Positions 25,507-34,613 of a stretch of DNA of 50,825 nt are shown piece after piece. The translations under genes were made by a program, and so were the position numbers. How positions within the stretch are numbered: the stretch's first letter is position 1; each line of letters starts with the position of its first letter. The stretch is from Streptomyces sp. CBMA291 (GTDB taxonomy: Bacteria > Actinomycetota > Actinomycetes > Streptomycetales > Streptomycetaceae): NCBI RefSeq assembly GCF_014596525.1, contig NZ_MSJP01000030.1, positions 1 through 50,825 of the forward strand, written 5' to 3'. The notes under the pieces are model-generated. The model was given only the letters and a program-made list of their open reading frames with translations, was not told the origin of the DNA and did not search any database.

Positions 25507-26229
25507 ATGACGAGTGCCGCCACTCCCGCGTACCGCAGGCTCAGCGTCGAGGAGCGGCGCGGACAGCTGCTCGACGCCGCCCAAGGGCTCTTCGCGCACC
25601 GGGCCCCCGAGGACGTGTCACTCGACGACGTCGCCGAGGCCGCCGGGGTCTCGCGGCCCCTCGTCTACCGCTACTTCCCCGGCGGCAAGCAGCAGCTGTA
25701 CGAGGCCGCCCTGCGCTCCTCCGCCGACGCCCTGAACCGCTGCTTCGCCGAACCGGCCGCCGGACCGCCCACCCAGCGGCTCTGCCGGGTGCTCGACCGC
25801 TATCTGGACTTCGTCGACGGTCACGACGCCGGGTTCAGCGCCCTGCTGCGGGGCGGGAGTGTCGTCGAGACCTCGCGCACCAGCGCGATCGTCGACGAGG
25901 TCCGGCGGGCCGCCGCCGCGCAGATCCTCGTCCATCTGGGGGTGGAGCGGCCGGGCCCCCGGCTCTCCCTCCTGGTCAGGGCATGGCTCGCGGCCGTGGA
26001 GGCGGCCTCGCTGATCTGGCTCGACGAGGAGCGGCGGTCACCGGCCGGGGAGCTGCGGGACTGGCTGGTCGACCAGCTTCTCGCGCTGCTCACGGCGACG
26101 GCGGCCCGCGACGGGGAGACGGCGGGGGTCCTCGGGCGGCTCCTCGCGCAGGAGACGCCCGAGGGCCCGGTGGCGCGGCTCGCGCGCCGGGTGATGCCGG
26201 TGATCGGCGGGGCGGCCCACCTGCTCTGA
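25507..26229 (+). CDS. TetR-family transcriptional regulator
   Basis: 240 residues from ATG 25507. N-terminal helix-turn-helix: RGQLLDAAQGLFAHRAPEDV, then LDDVAEAAGVSRPLVYRYFPGGKQQLYEAAL (about 35-70). C-terminal ligand-binding helices follow. Its frame stays open upstream through the 27-bp repeats to an ATG at 25138 (GAGGGGGACGG before it). A 363-residue form with a basic disordered N-terminal extension is therefore possible but less likely. Same strand as the AurF-like gene, which it probably regulates. Confidence 0.9.
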   Translation: MTSAATPAYRRLSVEERRGQLLDAAQGLFAHRAPEDVSLDDVAEAAGVSRPLVYRYFPGGKQQLYEAALRSSADALNRCFAEPAAGPPTQRLCRVLDRYLDFVDGHDAGFSALLRGGSVVETSRTSAIVDEVRRAAAAQILVHLGVERPGPRLSLLVRAWLAAVEAASLIWLDEERRSPAGELRDWLVDQLLALLTATAARDGETAGVLGRLLAQETPEGPVARLARRVMPVIGGAAHLL

Positions 26230-26262
26230 GCCGCCCGGGGTCCGGGCGGGGAGACTGGAGGG

Positions 26263-26571
26263 GTGAGAAGCGAGAACACCCCTTTCCGCGGCGGCCCCCT
26301 CGACGGCCGGGTCCTGCCGATCCTGCTCGGCGCGACCGGCCACCCGCCGAAGTGGTACGAGGTCCCGGTCCCGGCGCACGACGGCAGGCCGCCGACGGTG
26401 TACGCGTACCGGCGCGAGCCCGCGGGCCACACCAGGCGGCTCGGGCTCCAGCGGGGCTGGGTGTACGTGTACGCCCCCGACGGCCGCGAGCGGCGGGAGG
26501 TGCGCTGGCCCTGGTCGAAGCCGAGGACGGCGGACCCGGCGGGGAGGGAGAGCGCTGACCCGAACGGGTGA
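26263..26571 (+). CDS. Small conserved-looking hypothetical protein
   Basis: 102 residues, GTG start directly behind GGAGG. Soluble, Pro- and Arg-rich, starting [20 protein letters not shown], with aromatic patches [10 protein letters not shown] and [20 protein letters not shown]. It lies 33 bases after the TetR gene and may be co-transcribed with it. Coding bias is good; no family recognised. Confidence 0.65.
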   Translation: MRSENTPFRGGPLDGRVLPILLGATGHPPKWYEVPVPAHDGRPPTVYAYRREPAGHTRRLGLQRGWVYVYAPDGRERREVRWPWSKPRTADPAGRESADPNG

Positions 26572-26645
26572 GGGGACCAGACGCGCCCCTTTTCGTGCGG
26601 TAATCAGAAGAATTGACAGGTCATCATCCCGGTGGAGGTGATGAC

Positions 26646-28139
26646 GTGTCACGACGACTCCTGCGCACGGTCTGTACGGGGGCGCTGGCCGCGGCGACGG
26701 CCCTGACGGGGGCCGCCGCGGCGCACCCCGCGCCCGAACCCCCGGCCGACTCCATCGAACGCCCCGACACCGCCGAGGCCTTCGCACCCCCCACGCCACC
26801 GGAGACCCTGGAATCCCACGAGTTCCCGGAGGCACCGGGGCCCGTGGAGCCCCCGGGACCAGCGGAGCCGCCGGGGCCCGTGGAACCCTCGGGACCCTCG
26901 GGACCCTCGGGACCCATGGAGCCCCCGGAGCCCCCGGAGCCCCCGGCGACCGAGGCGTCCCCCACCGGATCCCTCCCCACCTCCCCGGACACCCCTCCCG
27001 CCCCGGATTCCACCGACCCCACCGACTCCCCTGGCTCCCTCGACTCCCTCGACTCCCCGGAAAACGCCCCGGCCTCCGCCTCGGGCGGTGACGACGCCGC
27101 CGCGCTTCCGGCGTCCGGGGGCGGGTCCCTCTCCGGCCTCCTCACCCGGATGCGGACGCTCTACCAGCAGGCCGAGGAGGCCACCGAGCGGTTCAACGCC
27201 GCCGAGGAGGCCCTGAAGGTGCAGACCGCCGACACCCGGAAGGTCGCCGCCCGGCTCGTCGCCGCCCGGACCGCCCTCACCCAGGGGCGCGCGGCGGCCG
27301 GGCGGATCGCCCGGGACCAGTACCAGGGCAGGTCGGAGTTCTCCTCGTATCTGCGGCTGCTGCTCGCGGCCGACCCGCAGGCGGCCCTGGACCAGGGGCA
27401 TCTGATGGCCCGTGCGTCACGGGCGCGGGCCACCGCCGTCTCCCGGCTCACGGGGGCCGAGCGGCGCGCGACGGCCCTGGCGGACGCCTCCCGCAAGGCC
27501 CTGGAGCGGCAGCGGAGCCTCGCGGCGACCCAGCGGACCCGGCGGGACGAGGTGCGGACCCGGCTCACGGAGGTGGAGAAGCTCCTCGCGGGCCTCTCGC
27601 CCGAGCGCCTGGCCCGGCTCACCGACCTGGAACGCACGCAGACGGCGGGCGCGCAGCGGGACCTGCTCGGCACCGGTGTCCTGGAGGGGCACCGCAACCC
27701 GACCCGGGCCGGTGCGGCGGCGCTGCGGTACGCCGTACGGCAGATCGGCAAGCCGTACGAGTGGGGGGCGGAGGGCCCGGACACGTACGACTGCTCGGGT
27801 CTCACCCAGCAGGCGTGGGCGGCGGCGGGCCGGGAGCTGCCCCGGACCAGTCAGGAGCAGTGGGCGGAGCTGCCCCGGGTGTCGCTCGCGGAGCTGCGGC
27901 CGGGCGATCTGGTGGTCTACTTCCCGGGCGCGACGCATGTGGCGATCTATCTGGGCGAGGGCCTGGTGGTGCAGGCGCCGAGGCCGGGCACGCGGGTGAA
28001 GGTCTCCCCGATCGCGGCGAACCCGCTGCTCGGGGCGGTCCGCCCGGACGAGGAGGGGGAGCCGCTCGCGGAGTACACGCCGCCGGACCTTCCGGAGGGC
28101 TCGCGGGAGGGCGGGGACGAGGGGTACGACGCCCCCTGA
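26646..28139 (+). CDS. Secreted NlpC/P60 peptidoglycan endopeptidase
   Basis: 497 residues, GTG at 26646 behind GGTGGAGG. Signal peptide about 1-26 (RRLLRTVCTGALAAATALTG, cleavage after AAA). Residues 30-150 are Pro/Glu/Gly/Ser-rich with repeated EPPGP-type units, probably a wall-spanning spacer. Residues about 165-345 are coiled coil (YQQAEEATERFNAAEEALKV). The C-terminal NlpC/P60 domain (about 355-480) has the catalytic Cys in YDCSGLTQQAW and His in ATHVAIYLGEG, as in RipA-like hydrolases that cut D-Glu-DAP bonds. A strong bidirectional hairpin follows the stop. Confidence 0.93.
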   Translation: MSRRLLRTVCTGALAAATALTGAAAAHPAPEPPADSIERPDTAEAFAPPTPPETLESHEFPEAPGPVEPPGPAEPPGPVEPSGPSGPSGPMEPPEPPEPPATEASPTGSLPTSPDTPPAPDSTDPTDSPGSLDSLDSPENAPASASGGDDAAALPASGGGSLSGLLTRMRTLYQQAEEATERFNAAEEALKVQTADTRKVAARLVAARTALTQGRAAAGRIARDQYQGRSEFSSYLRLLLAADPQAALDQGHLMARASRARATAVSRLTGAERRATALADASRKALERQRSLAATQRTRRDEVRTRLTEVEKLLAGLSPERLARLTDLERTQTAGAQRDLLGTGVLEGHRNPTRAGAAALRYAVRQIGKPYEWGAEGPDTYDCSGLTQQAWAAAGRELPRTSQEQWAELPRVSLAELRPGDLVVYFPGATHVAIYLGEGLVVQAPRPGTRVKVSPIAANPLLGAVRPDEEGEPLAEYTPPDLPEGSREGGDEGYDAP

Positions 28140-28162
28140 GGGCCTCGCGGGAGAGGGGAGGG

Positions 28163-28203
28163 ACCGGGGACCGGCCCACGGGAGTGCGAGGCCGGTCCCC
28201 GGT
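28163..28203. terminator. Bidirectional terminator, 14-bp stem
   Basis: Perfect arms ACCGGGGACCGGCC and GGCCGGTCCCCGGT with a 13-base loop lie between the converging NlpC/P60 and flavoprotein genes. Confidence 0.85.
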
Positions 28204-28215
28204 GGTTCGCGGGGG

Positions 28216-29451
28216 TCAGTTCGGCGCGATGGACGCCAGATAGGCCGCCGTCTTCTCCGGCTCGTAGAAGAAGTTCTCGAAGTCGGCCGGGTCGTTGAAG
28301 CCGTTGGCGAAGCGGTCGGCGATCGGCTGGAGGACGTTCCCCGCGCCGAGGAGGTTCAGGACGTGCTCCGGCGGCGGGGCGAGCATCGCATTGGTCCACT
28401 TGGTGACGTGCCGGGCCGTCTCCCAGTAGCGGTCGAAGGTGGCGCGCATCCACTCCTCGTCGAAGGGGCGCTCGCCGTGTTCGACGATGGCCGCGAGGTA
28501 GGCGGCGGCGCACTTCGAGGCCGAGTTGGAGCCCTGTCCCGTGACCGGGTCGTTGGCGACGACGACATCGGCGACGCCCAGGACGAGACCGCCGCCGGGC
28601 AGCCTGCCGACCGGGTTGCGGACGGTCGGCGCGTAGCGGCCCGCCAGGGTGCCGCCCGCGTCGGTCAGTTCGACCCGGGTCGCCCGCGCGTACTCCCAGG
28701 GCAGGAAGGTCTCCATCAGCTCCAGCGTCAGCGCCAGGTGCTTCGAGGGGTCCTTGACGCCCTGGAAGGCGTCGACGGGTCCGCCGGGCACGCCCTCCCA
28801 GAAGAGGATGTCGGCGCGTCCGCTCGTCGTCAGCGTCGGCATCACGAAGAGTTCGCCGACGCCCGGCACCACGTTGCAGCGGACGGCGTCGAACTCCGGG
28901 TGCTCGGGGCGGGGCCCGAGGCCGTGGACGTACGCCACCGAGAGCGCGCGCTGCGGTTCGGCGTACGGGGAGCGGGCGGCGTCCCGGCCGAACATGGAGA
29001 CCAGTTCGCCCTTGCCCGCCGCCACGAGCACCAGGTCGTAGCCTCGGGAGAAGTAGTCGAGGTCGCCGACGGCCGCGCCGTGGATGACGAGCTGTCCGCC
29101 GCGCCGGGCGAAGACCTCCATCCAGCCGGCCATCTTCACCCGCTGGTCGACGGATTGCGCGTAGCCGTCGAGCCTTCCGACCCAGTCGACAAGGCGCGAG
29201 GAGTCCGGCCCGGCGACCGAGACGCCGAGCCCTTCGATGCGGGGGGCCTGGGACTCCCAGAAGTCGATGCCGAGGTCCCGCTCGTGCTGGAGCGCCGTGT
29301 GGAACATGCACTGGGTGGACATCACCCGGCCGGTCCGGATCTCGTCCGCCGTACGGTTGGACATGAGGGTGATCTCGTACCCCCGCGACTGGAGTCCGAG
29401 GGCGAGCTGCAAGCCTGACTGGCCTGCGCCGACTATGAGTATCTTCCGCAT
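28216..29451 (-). CDS. Styrene/indole monooxygenase-family flavoprotein
   Basis: 411 residues. The N-terminal FAD-binding dinucleotide fold is ILIVGAGQSGLQLALGLQSRG (about 4-24). Further family features: VMSTQCMFHTALQHERDLG near 43-60, the DG-like LVLVAAGKGELVSMFGRD near 140-157, and VLGVADVVVANDPVTGQGSN near 290-310. It looks like StyA/IndA oxygenase components, which need a separate flavin reductase; none is adjacent. The gene lies 39 bases after cvnD in the same direction, so it is likely the conservon's associated oxidoreductase, a position held by cytochrome P450 genes in some other conservons. Confidence 0.88.
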   Translation of the reverse strand: MRKILIVGAGQSGLQLALGLQSRGYEITLMSNRTADEIRTGRVMSTQCMFHTALQHERDLGIDFWESQAPRIEGLGVSVAGPDSSRLVDWVGRLDGYAQSVDQRVKMAGWMEVFARRGGQLVIHGAAVGDLDYFSRGYDLVLVAAGKGELVSMFGRDAARSPYAEPQRALSVAYVHGLGPRPEHPEFDAVRCNVVPGVGELFVMPTLTTSGRADILFWEGVPGGPVDAFQGVKDPSKHLALTLELMETFLPWEYARATRVELTDAGGTLAGRYAPTVRNPVGRLPGGGLVLGVADVVVANDPVTGQGSNSASKCAAAYLAAIVEHGERPFDEEWMRATFDRYWETARHVTKWTNAMLAPPPEHVLNLLGAGNVLQPIADRFANGFNDPADFENFFYEPEKTAAYLASIAPN

Positions 29452-29490
29452 GGGGGCTCCTGGCGTGACGGTGGCGCCACCTGGCGGCGG

Positions 29491-30192
29491 CTATTCGGGA
29501 GTGGCGTCGAGAGCGTGCGCGACCATCGCGAGCAGGCACTCCACGACGCTGTACCGCTTGCGCGCGTCCATGATCACCACCGGTACGTGCGCGGGCACGG
29601 TCAGGGCCTCCCGGACGTCCTCGGCGTCGTAGTGTGCGGTCCCCTCGAAGTGGTTGACCGCCACGATGTACGGCAGCGCGCAGCTCTCGAAGTAGTCGAG
29701 GGCGGGGAAGCAGTCCGTGAGCCTTCGCGTGTCGGCCAGCACGATCGCGCCGATCGCGCCCCGCACCAGGTCGTCCCACATGAACCAGAAGCGCTGCTGC
29801 CCCGGCGTGCCGAACACGTACAGGACGAGGTCGTTGTCGAGCGTGATCCGGCCGAAGTCCATCGCCACCGTGGTGGTGAGCTTGTCCGGGGTGGCGCTGA
29901 GGTCGTCGGTCTCCTCGCTCGCCCGGGTCATCAGGGCCTCGGTCTGGAGCGGGGTGATCTCGGAGACCGCGCGGACGAAGGTGGTCTTGCCGACGCCGAA
30001 ACCGCCCGCCACGACGATCTTCGTCGCGATCGGGGCGCGGCTGTGGTCGAGCTGCCAGTCCTGCGCGCCGTCCTCGGGGTCGGGGAAGGCGGCGGTCCGG
30101 CCCGGCACCGTGCCCGGCTGGGCGGGGACGCCCGGCGCCGTGAAACCGGGGACGGAGGAGACGGCGGTGGCGTCAGAGACGACGGAGTCCAC
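29491..30192 (-). CDS. cvnD: Conservon GTPase-like protein CvnD
   Basis: 233 residues, small Ras/MglA-like GTP-binding protein. P-loop GGFGVGKTTFVRAVSE near 64-80, DFGRITLDNDLVLYVFGTPGQQRF covering the switch/G3-like region near 112-135, and AVNHFEG in place of the NKxD base-recognition motif. The first about 50 residues are a Pro/Ala-rich extension. GTG start at 30190-30192 lies inside cvnC, overlapping by 20 bases. Conservon D proteins bind guanine nucleotide and work with CvnA-C at the membrane in a system compared with eukaryotic G-protein signalling. Confidence 0.94.
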   Translation of the reverse strand: MDSVVSDATAVSSVPGFTAPGVPAQPGTVPGRTAAFPDPEDGAQDWQLDHSRAPIATKIVVAGGFGVGKTTFVRAVSEITPLQTEALMTRASEETDDLSATPDKLTTTVAMDFGRITLDNDLVLYVFGTPGQQRFWFMWDDLVRGAIGAIVLADTRRLTDCFPALDYFESCALPYIVAVNHFEGTAHYDAEDVREALTVPAHVPVVIMDARKRYSVVECLLAMVAHALDATPE

Positions 30193-30586
30193 TCAACACC
30201 CTTTCGAGGAGCGCGCGGTCGGGCTGCCCGGTGCCGTGACCGGTCCCGTACACACGGATCTTTCCCTGGTCGGCCAGGTCGCTGAGCAGCACCCGGACGA
30301 CTCCCAACGGCATCTTCAGGAGCGCCGAGATCTCCGCGACCGTCCGCATCCGGCGGCAGATTTCGACAATAGCCCGCATTTCCGGCATCAGCCCCCGGGC
30401 CACCGGTCCGCCGTCGGTCAGGACCTTGCGCACGGCGGGGGCTTCCAGCGCCGCCACGAAGGTCTCGACGAGCAGGACGTGACCGAAGCGGGTACGCCCT
30501 CCGGTGAGCGAGTACGGGCGGACGCGCGCGGGGCGCCGTCCGTCTCCGCGTACCGGCAGCCGGGGGGCGTGGGACGCGGTCGTCAT
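30173..30586 (-). CDS. cvnC: Conservon DUF742 protein CvnC
   Basis: 137 residues. DUF742 with a winged-helix look: RVRPYSLTGGRTRFGHVLLV at the start, then RRMRTVAEISALLKMPLGVV and LLSDLADQGKIRVYG in the C-terminal half. ATG at 30584-30586 overlaps the cvnB stop (ATGA). Known to interact with the other conservon components; no enzyme motif. Confidence 0.94.
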   Translation of the reverse strand: MTTASHAPRLPVRGDGRRPARVRPYSLTGGRTRFGHVLLVETFVAALEAPAVRKVLTDGGPVARGLMPEMRAIVEICRRMRTVAEISALLKMPLGVVRVLLSDLADQGKIRVYGTGHGTGQPDRALLERVLSGLRRL

Positions 30587-31071
30587 TGGGCGCTCTCCAT
30601 CGATTTACGCAGCTCGCTGCGGACTTCGGGGGTGAGTACGTGTCCGGCGCGGCCCACGAAGAGCGCCATGTGGTACGCGATGACGCTCATGTCGCAGTCG
30701 GGTTCGGCGTGCACGCCGAGCAGCGAGCCGTCGCTGATCGACATCACGAACACGCTGCCCTGGTCCATGGCGACCATGGTCTGCTTGACCACTCCGGCGT
30801 CCATCAGCCGTGCGGCGCCGACGGTGAGGCTGCCGATGCCCGAGACGATGGTGGCCAGGTCGGCGCTGGACCCGCGCGGCCCTCCGGGACGGCCGGCGTC
30901 AACGGCGGCCGGGATGTGCTGGGTGACCGGGTCGGACGAGAGCAGCATCAGTCCGTCGGAGGAGACCACGGCGACCGAGCGGACCCCGGGCACCTCCTCC
31001 ACCAGGTTGCCCAGCAGCCATTGCAGGTTGCGGGCTTCCGTGCTCAGTCCGTACGTTCCCGTCGCGGTCAA
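30583..31071 (-). CDS. cvnB: Conservon roadblock/LC7 protein CvnB
   Basis: 162 residues. Roadblock/LC7 domain: NLQWLLGNLVEEVPGVRSVA, SSDGLMLLSSDP, then the long helix SADLATIVSGIGSLTVGAARL and a strand-rich end SVFVMSISDGSLLGVHAEP. Such proteins act as GTPase-interacting or activating partners (MglB type), here for CvnD. The start is a TTG at 31069-31071 overlapping the cvnA stop, with GGAGG eight bases upstream; the rare start plus overlap suggests translational coupling. Confidence 0.94.
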   Translation of the reverse strand: MTATGTYGLSTEARNLQWLLGNLVEEVPGVRSVAVVSSDGLMLLSSDPVTQHIPAAVDAGRPGGPRGSSADLATIVSGIGSLTVGAARLMDAGVVKQTMVAMDQGSVFVMSISDGSLLGVHAEPDCDMSVIAYHMALFVGRAGHVLTPEVRSELRKSMESAQ

Positions 31072-34000
31072 CTGCGTGCCTCCTCGACTGTGTCCCCCGT
31101 CGTCTCCTCCGTACGGGCAGTCCTTATGGCGTCCGTACGTGCCGTGTCCAGCTCCGCTTCCACATCGCGGCGGCCCGCTTCGGCCCCCTGGTGGAATCCG
31201 CCCAGACGGCGGCGGAGCGTCTCCGGGTCGACACCACCCTTTCGGGGGGTCGTCGCGGGGCCGGCCTGCCGCACCACCTGGGGGGTGCGCTTGGGCAGGC
31301 CCTTGCCCGTGATCCGTTCCCAGTGGGCGGGCCTCGGGCCGGGCAGCTCCGGCTCGGGAGCGGGCCCGGCGGGGGCGGGCCCTGCGGGGGCTTGGGGCTC
31401 CGACCGCGACGGCTCCGGGTGCGGGGTCTCCGCGTGCCGGGGCTCCGCGTGCGGGGCGGGGTCCGCGCCCGCGTCACGGGCGCGCTCGTGGGCGTCCGGC
31501 TCCGGCGGCGGGGCGGGCAGCCGCACCTGGAGCGTGGTCTCGGAGACGGACTCGACGGGCGGGGCGGGGGTCTGGGGGGCGGGCGCCGCTTCCGGAACGG
31601 GCGCGGACTCCTGCCGGGGGGCGGGCACGGACACGGGCGCGGGCGCCTGCCCGGGGGCGGATGCCTGCCCGGGGGCGGATGCCTGCCCGGGGGCGGCCGT
31701 CCGCTCCGGCCGGGGGGCGGGCGCCTGCTCCGTCGCGTACGCCTTGTCCGTCGCGTACGGCGGCTCGGGCTCGTACGGCAGCTCGGGCTCGGGCTCGTAC
31801 GGCTGTCCCGGTTCCGGCTCGTGTGAGGTCTCCGCCGCGTACGGCAGCCCCGGCTCCGGCTCGTACGCGGGCTCCGGCTTGGGCGGCTGTTCGGCCTCGT
31901 AGGCGCGCTCGGCTTCGGGCATCTGCTCCGGGAGGGTCCCCTCGGCCGTCTTCGCCGCCAGGAACGCGCGCTCGGCCGCCTCCACGAGCGGGTCCCCCGA
32001 GCCGGACGGCAGGCCGTCCGGGTCGGTCCCGGCGGCCGGGAGCGGGGGCGTGACGGCCGCACCCGGCACGGGCTCGGTCTCCGGGACCGTCGGGGCATCG
32101 GGCAGCAGCGGCGGTGGCAGGACCACGACGGCGGCCGTGCCGCCCGGCTGCTGCGGCCGCAGCTCGACGCGGACGCCGTGGCGGGCGGCGAGCAGGGCGA
32201 TCACGCGCATGCCCAGGCCCTCGCCCTCGAAGGCGGCCGGGTCGGCATCGGCCAGGCGCGCGTTCAGCTCGGCGAACCGGGCGTTCGTCATGCCGATGCC
32301 CGAGTCCTGCACGGAGAGCATGACCTCGCCGGTCTCCAGGAGCCAGCCGGAGAGCCGGACCTCGGCGTCGGGCGGCGAGAAGGAGGTGGCGTTCTCCAGG
32401 AGTTCGGCGACCAGATGGCTCAGGTCGTCGGCGGCGAAGCCCGCGATCTGGGCGTGCGGCGGGAGGGAGTGGATGCCCACCCGCTCGTACCGCTCGATCT
32501 CGCTGACGGCGGCGCGCAGCACGTCGACGAGCGGGACCGGGCCCGCGTGTCCGTGGCCGTGCTCGTGCCCGGCGAGGACCAGCAGGTTCTCGCTGTGGCG
32601 GCGCATGACGGTCGCCATGTGGTCGAGCTTGAAGAGGGTCGCGAGGCGGTCCGGGTCCTGCTCGCGCTCCTCCAGCTTCTCGATGACGCCGAGCTGCCGC
32701 TCCACGAGCCCGAGGCTGCGCAGCGAGAGGTTGACGAAGGTGTGGTGGACGGTGTCCCTGAGGCCTTCGAGTTCGGCGGTGAGCAGGGCGACCTGGCCCT
32801 GGAGTTCGGCCCGCTGGGTGGCCAGCTCGGTGCCGAGGGTGCTCCTGGCCTCGGCGAGGTCGGCCTCTCCCGTGCCGAGCCGCTCGGTGAGCGCCTCGTT
32901 CCGCGCGGCGAGGCCGGTCAGCGTGCCGTGCAGGGTGTTGAGCGAGCGGACGACCCGGGCGAACTCGTCGTTGCGGCCGGTGAAGCGGACCGGCTCCTCG
33001 GCCCCCGGGGCGGGCGAGTCGGCGAGCCGGGCGGCGCCGATACGGAGCGCGGCGAGCGGCCGGGTGAGGCTGCGGGCCACGAAGGTGGAGACGCCGACGG
33101 CGACGAGCAGACAGCCGCCGAGGAAGGCGACGCGCAGTTCGAGCCCGGTGACGTCGTCGTCGCGGAGCGCGGCGAGCCGCTCGACGCGCTCGACGGCGAG
33201 GGCGGATTCGACACCGCGCATCTGCTCGATACGGGCGGAGAGGGCGGCTTCGAGCGCGCGGGGGTCGGTGCCGCGCTCGGCCTCCGTCAGCCTGGGCTGA
33301 TCGGTGAGGGAGGTCAGGGAACGCTCGGCGTTCTTGACGTCGGGCCCGGTCACGGTGGCGGCGAAGGAATCGCGCGCGGTGGCGCCCGCCGCCTGGTCGA
33401 AGTCGCCGAGGGCGGCCAGCTCGCGGACCCGGGTCTGCTGGGCGGCGGCGGTGAGGGCGTCGCGGGCCCGGTCGGCCTCGGCGGCGCCCGGGGGGACCTC
33501 GGGGACGTAGGTGCCGGTCTCGGGGTCGTAGCGGACCTCGCCGGTCGGCTCGGGCTGCGGTACGGAGAGGGCGGCGAGGAGCAGGCCCCGGGTGGCGGAG
33601 GCCTGCTCGACGGCGCGGCCGAGGGCGGCGGGGGCGCGGGTGGCCTCGGTGAGCGCGGTGTCGTCGGCGCGGGCCGGGGTCTGGTCGGCCAGCTCGTCGG
33701 CGAGGGCCTGGAGCTTGCCGATGACCTCGGTGTAGGCCCGGTGCGCTTCGAGGGCGGTGCCCTTGCCGCCGAGGGCGCCTCGGCGGATGGAGGGGACTCC
33801 GGCGAGGTCGCGGCGGAGTTCGGCGGGGGCGGCGGGACGGATCTCGTCGATCTGCCGGTCGACGCGGGTGGAGCCCGCCGGGGTGACCTGGCGCTTGTGC
33901 CGGGCGTCTCCGCGCTGGTTGTCCCGGCCGGCGGCGATGTAGGCGACGACCTCGTCGCGTTCGTCGGCGAGGGAGTGCGCCAGGGTGACGGCCTGCCGGT

Positions 34001-34253
34001 CCAGCTCGGCGAGGGTGACCAGGCTCTGGGCGTCGTTGAGCTGGGTGGAGGCCGCGAGGAGCGCGGGGGCTCCGGCGACGATGACGGTGGCACCCACGAG
34101 GGCGACGCCCGCGACCAGCCGGTTGCGGACGTGCTTGGGCCGCCCGGCGGGGGGCGCCGGGGCCGTGCCGTCCGGGGTGGGTGCCGCACCGGGGTTCCGG
34201 CTCCGCGTGCCGTTCTTGCTCCCAGGCCGCTTCATCTGCACCGGTGCTCGCAT
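31068..34253 (-). CDS. cvnA: Conservon sensor histidine kinase-like protein CvnA
   Basis: 1061 residues from ATG 34251-34253 (an ATG 18 bases later is possible). Membrane segment about 38-60 (LVAGVALVGATVIVAGAPALL), a large extracellular nitrate/nitrite-sensor-like helical domain (about 60-375), second membrane segment (VAFLGGCLLVAVGVSTFVAR, about 385), HAMP, coiled coil, then a HATPase domain (LVAELLENATSFSPPDAEV near 620, SVQDSGIGMTN near 650, GEGLGMRVIALLAARHGV). The phospho-accepting histidine region is atypical, as in other CvnA proteins. The last about 320 residues are a Pro/Glu/Ala-rich tail with YEPEP and APGQAS repeats. First gene of the four-gene operon. Confidence 0.94.
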   Translation of the reverse strand: MRAPVQMKRPGSKNGTRSRNPGAAPTPDGTAPAPPAGRPKHVRNRLVAGVALVGATVIVAGAPALLAASTQLNDAQSLVTLAELDRQAVTLAHSLADERDEVVAYIAAGRDNQRGDARHKRQVTPAGSTRVDRQIDEIRPAAPAELRRDLAGVPSIRRGALGGKGTALEAHRAYTEVIGKLQALADELADQTPARADDTALTEATRAPAALGRAVEQASATRGLLLAALSVPQPEPTGEVRYDPETGTYVPEVPPGAAEADRARDALTAAAQQTRVRELAALGDFDQAAGATARDSFAATVTGPDVKNAERSLTSLTDQPRLTEAERGTDPRALEAALSARIEQMRGVESALAVERVERLAALRDDDVTGLELRVAFLGGCLLVAVGVSTFVARSLTRPLAALRIGAARLADSPAPGAEEPVRFTGRNDEFARVVRSLNTLHGTLTGLAARNEALTERLGTGEADLAEARSTLGTELATQRAELQGQVALLTAELEGLRDTVHHTFVNLSLRSLGLVERQLGVIEKLEEREQDPDRLATLFKLDHMATVMRRHSENLLVLAGHEHGHGHAGPVPLVDVLRAAVSEIERYERVGIHSLPPHAQIAGFAADDLSHLVAELLENATSFSPPDAEVRLSGWLLETGEVMLSVQDSGIGMTNARFAELNARLADADPAAFEGEGLGMRVIALLAARHGVRVELRPQQPGGTAAVVVLPPPLLPDAPTVPETEPVPGAAVTPPLPAAGTDPDGLPSGSGDPLVEAAERAFLAAKTAEGTLPEQMPEAERAYEAEQPPKPEPAYEPEPGLPYAAETSHEPEPGQPYEPEPELPYEPEPPYATDKAYATEQAPAPRPERTAAPGQASAPGQASAPGQAPAPVSVPAPRQESAPVPEAAPAPQTPAPPVESVSETTLQVRLPAPPPEPDAHERARDAGADPAPHAEPRHAETPHPEPSRSEPQAPAGPAPAGPAPEPELPGPRPAHWERITGKGLPKRTPQVVRQAGPATTPRKGGVDPETLRRRLGGFHQGAEAGRRDVEAELDTARTDAIRTARTEETTGDTVEEARS

Positions 34254-34613
34254 TCTTGACTCGTCCGCCCACAAAAGCAGAGGTGACGACCGGTCACGTG
34301 GAGCGCCTCCACCCCTGGTACGGCTCCTGACCATTCCAGCGCTTCTGGGAAGGAGGCGCGCATCGGCCGCTCCGCCACCCGAACGAGTGAACAACACTCA
34401 TGAGTTGGCGAACAACTTCCCGGGAAGGGCGGGACGGGGCCCGACGGTGCGCCGGTTGGATCTTACGGGCGGCCTTTGGCAGGATGCCCGCCCGCAGTCC
34501 GGCCGGGGGCTCCTTCCCTTGTCCGGGCCGGGTTCCGGCCGTTTGGTACAGGCCTTTTCCGGTCATTTGCAGGTCCGGTGAAGGAGTGCGGCGGGGCGGG
34601 CACACTGGACGTC
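34254..34613. other. Divergent intergenic region between cvnA and the PP2C-like gene
   Basis: 360 bases with no gene. It must hold both promoters. Around 34385-34430 there is AT-richer sequence with CTCATGAG and two copies of GAACAAC, a possible regulator site; no promoter box was convincing. Confidence 0.35.

Noticed and set aside
32178..34259. 693-codon plus-strand frame opposite cvnA
   Set aside because: Antisense shadow; the sense strand has clear HAMP and HATPase motifs.
31474..34272. 932-codon alternative frame inside cvnA
   Set aside because: Arg/Pro/Ala-only composition typical of the +1 frame of GC-rich genes.
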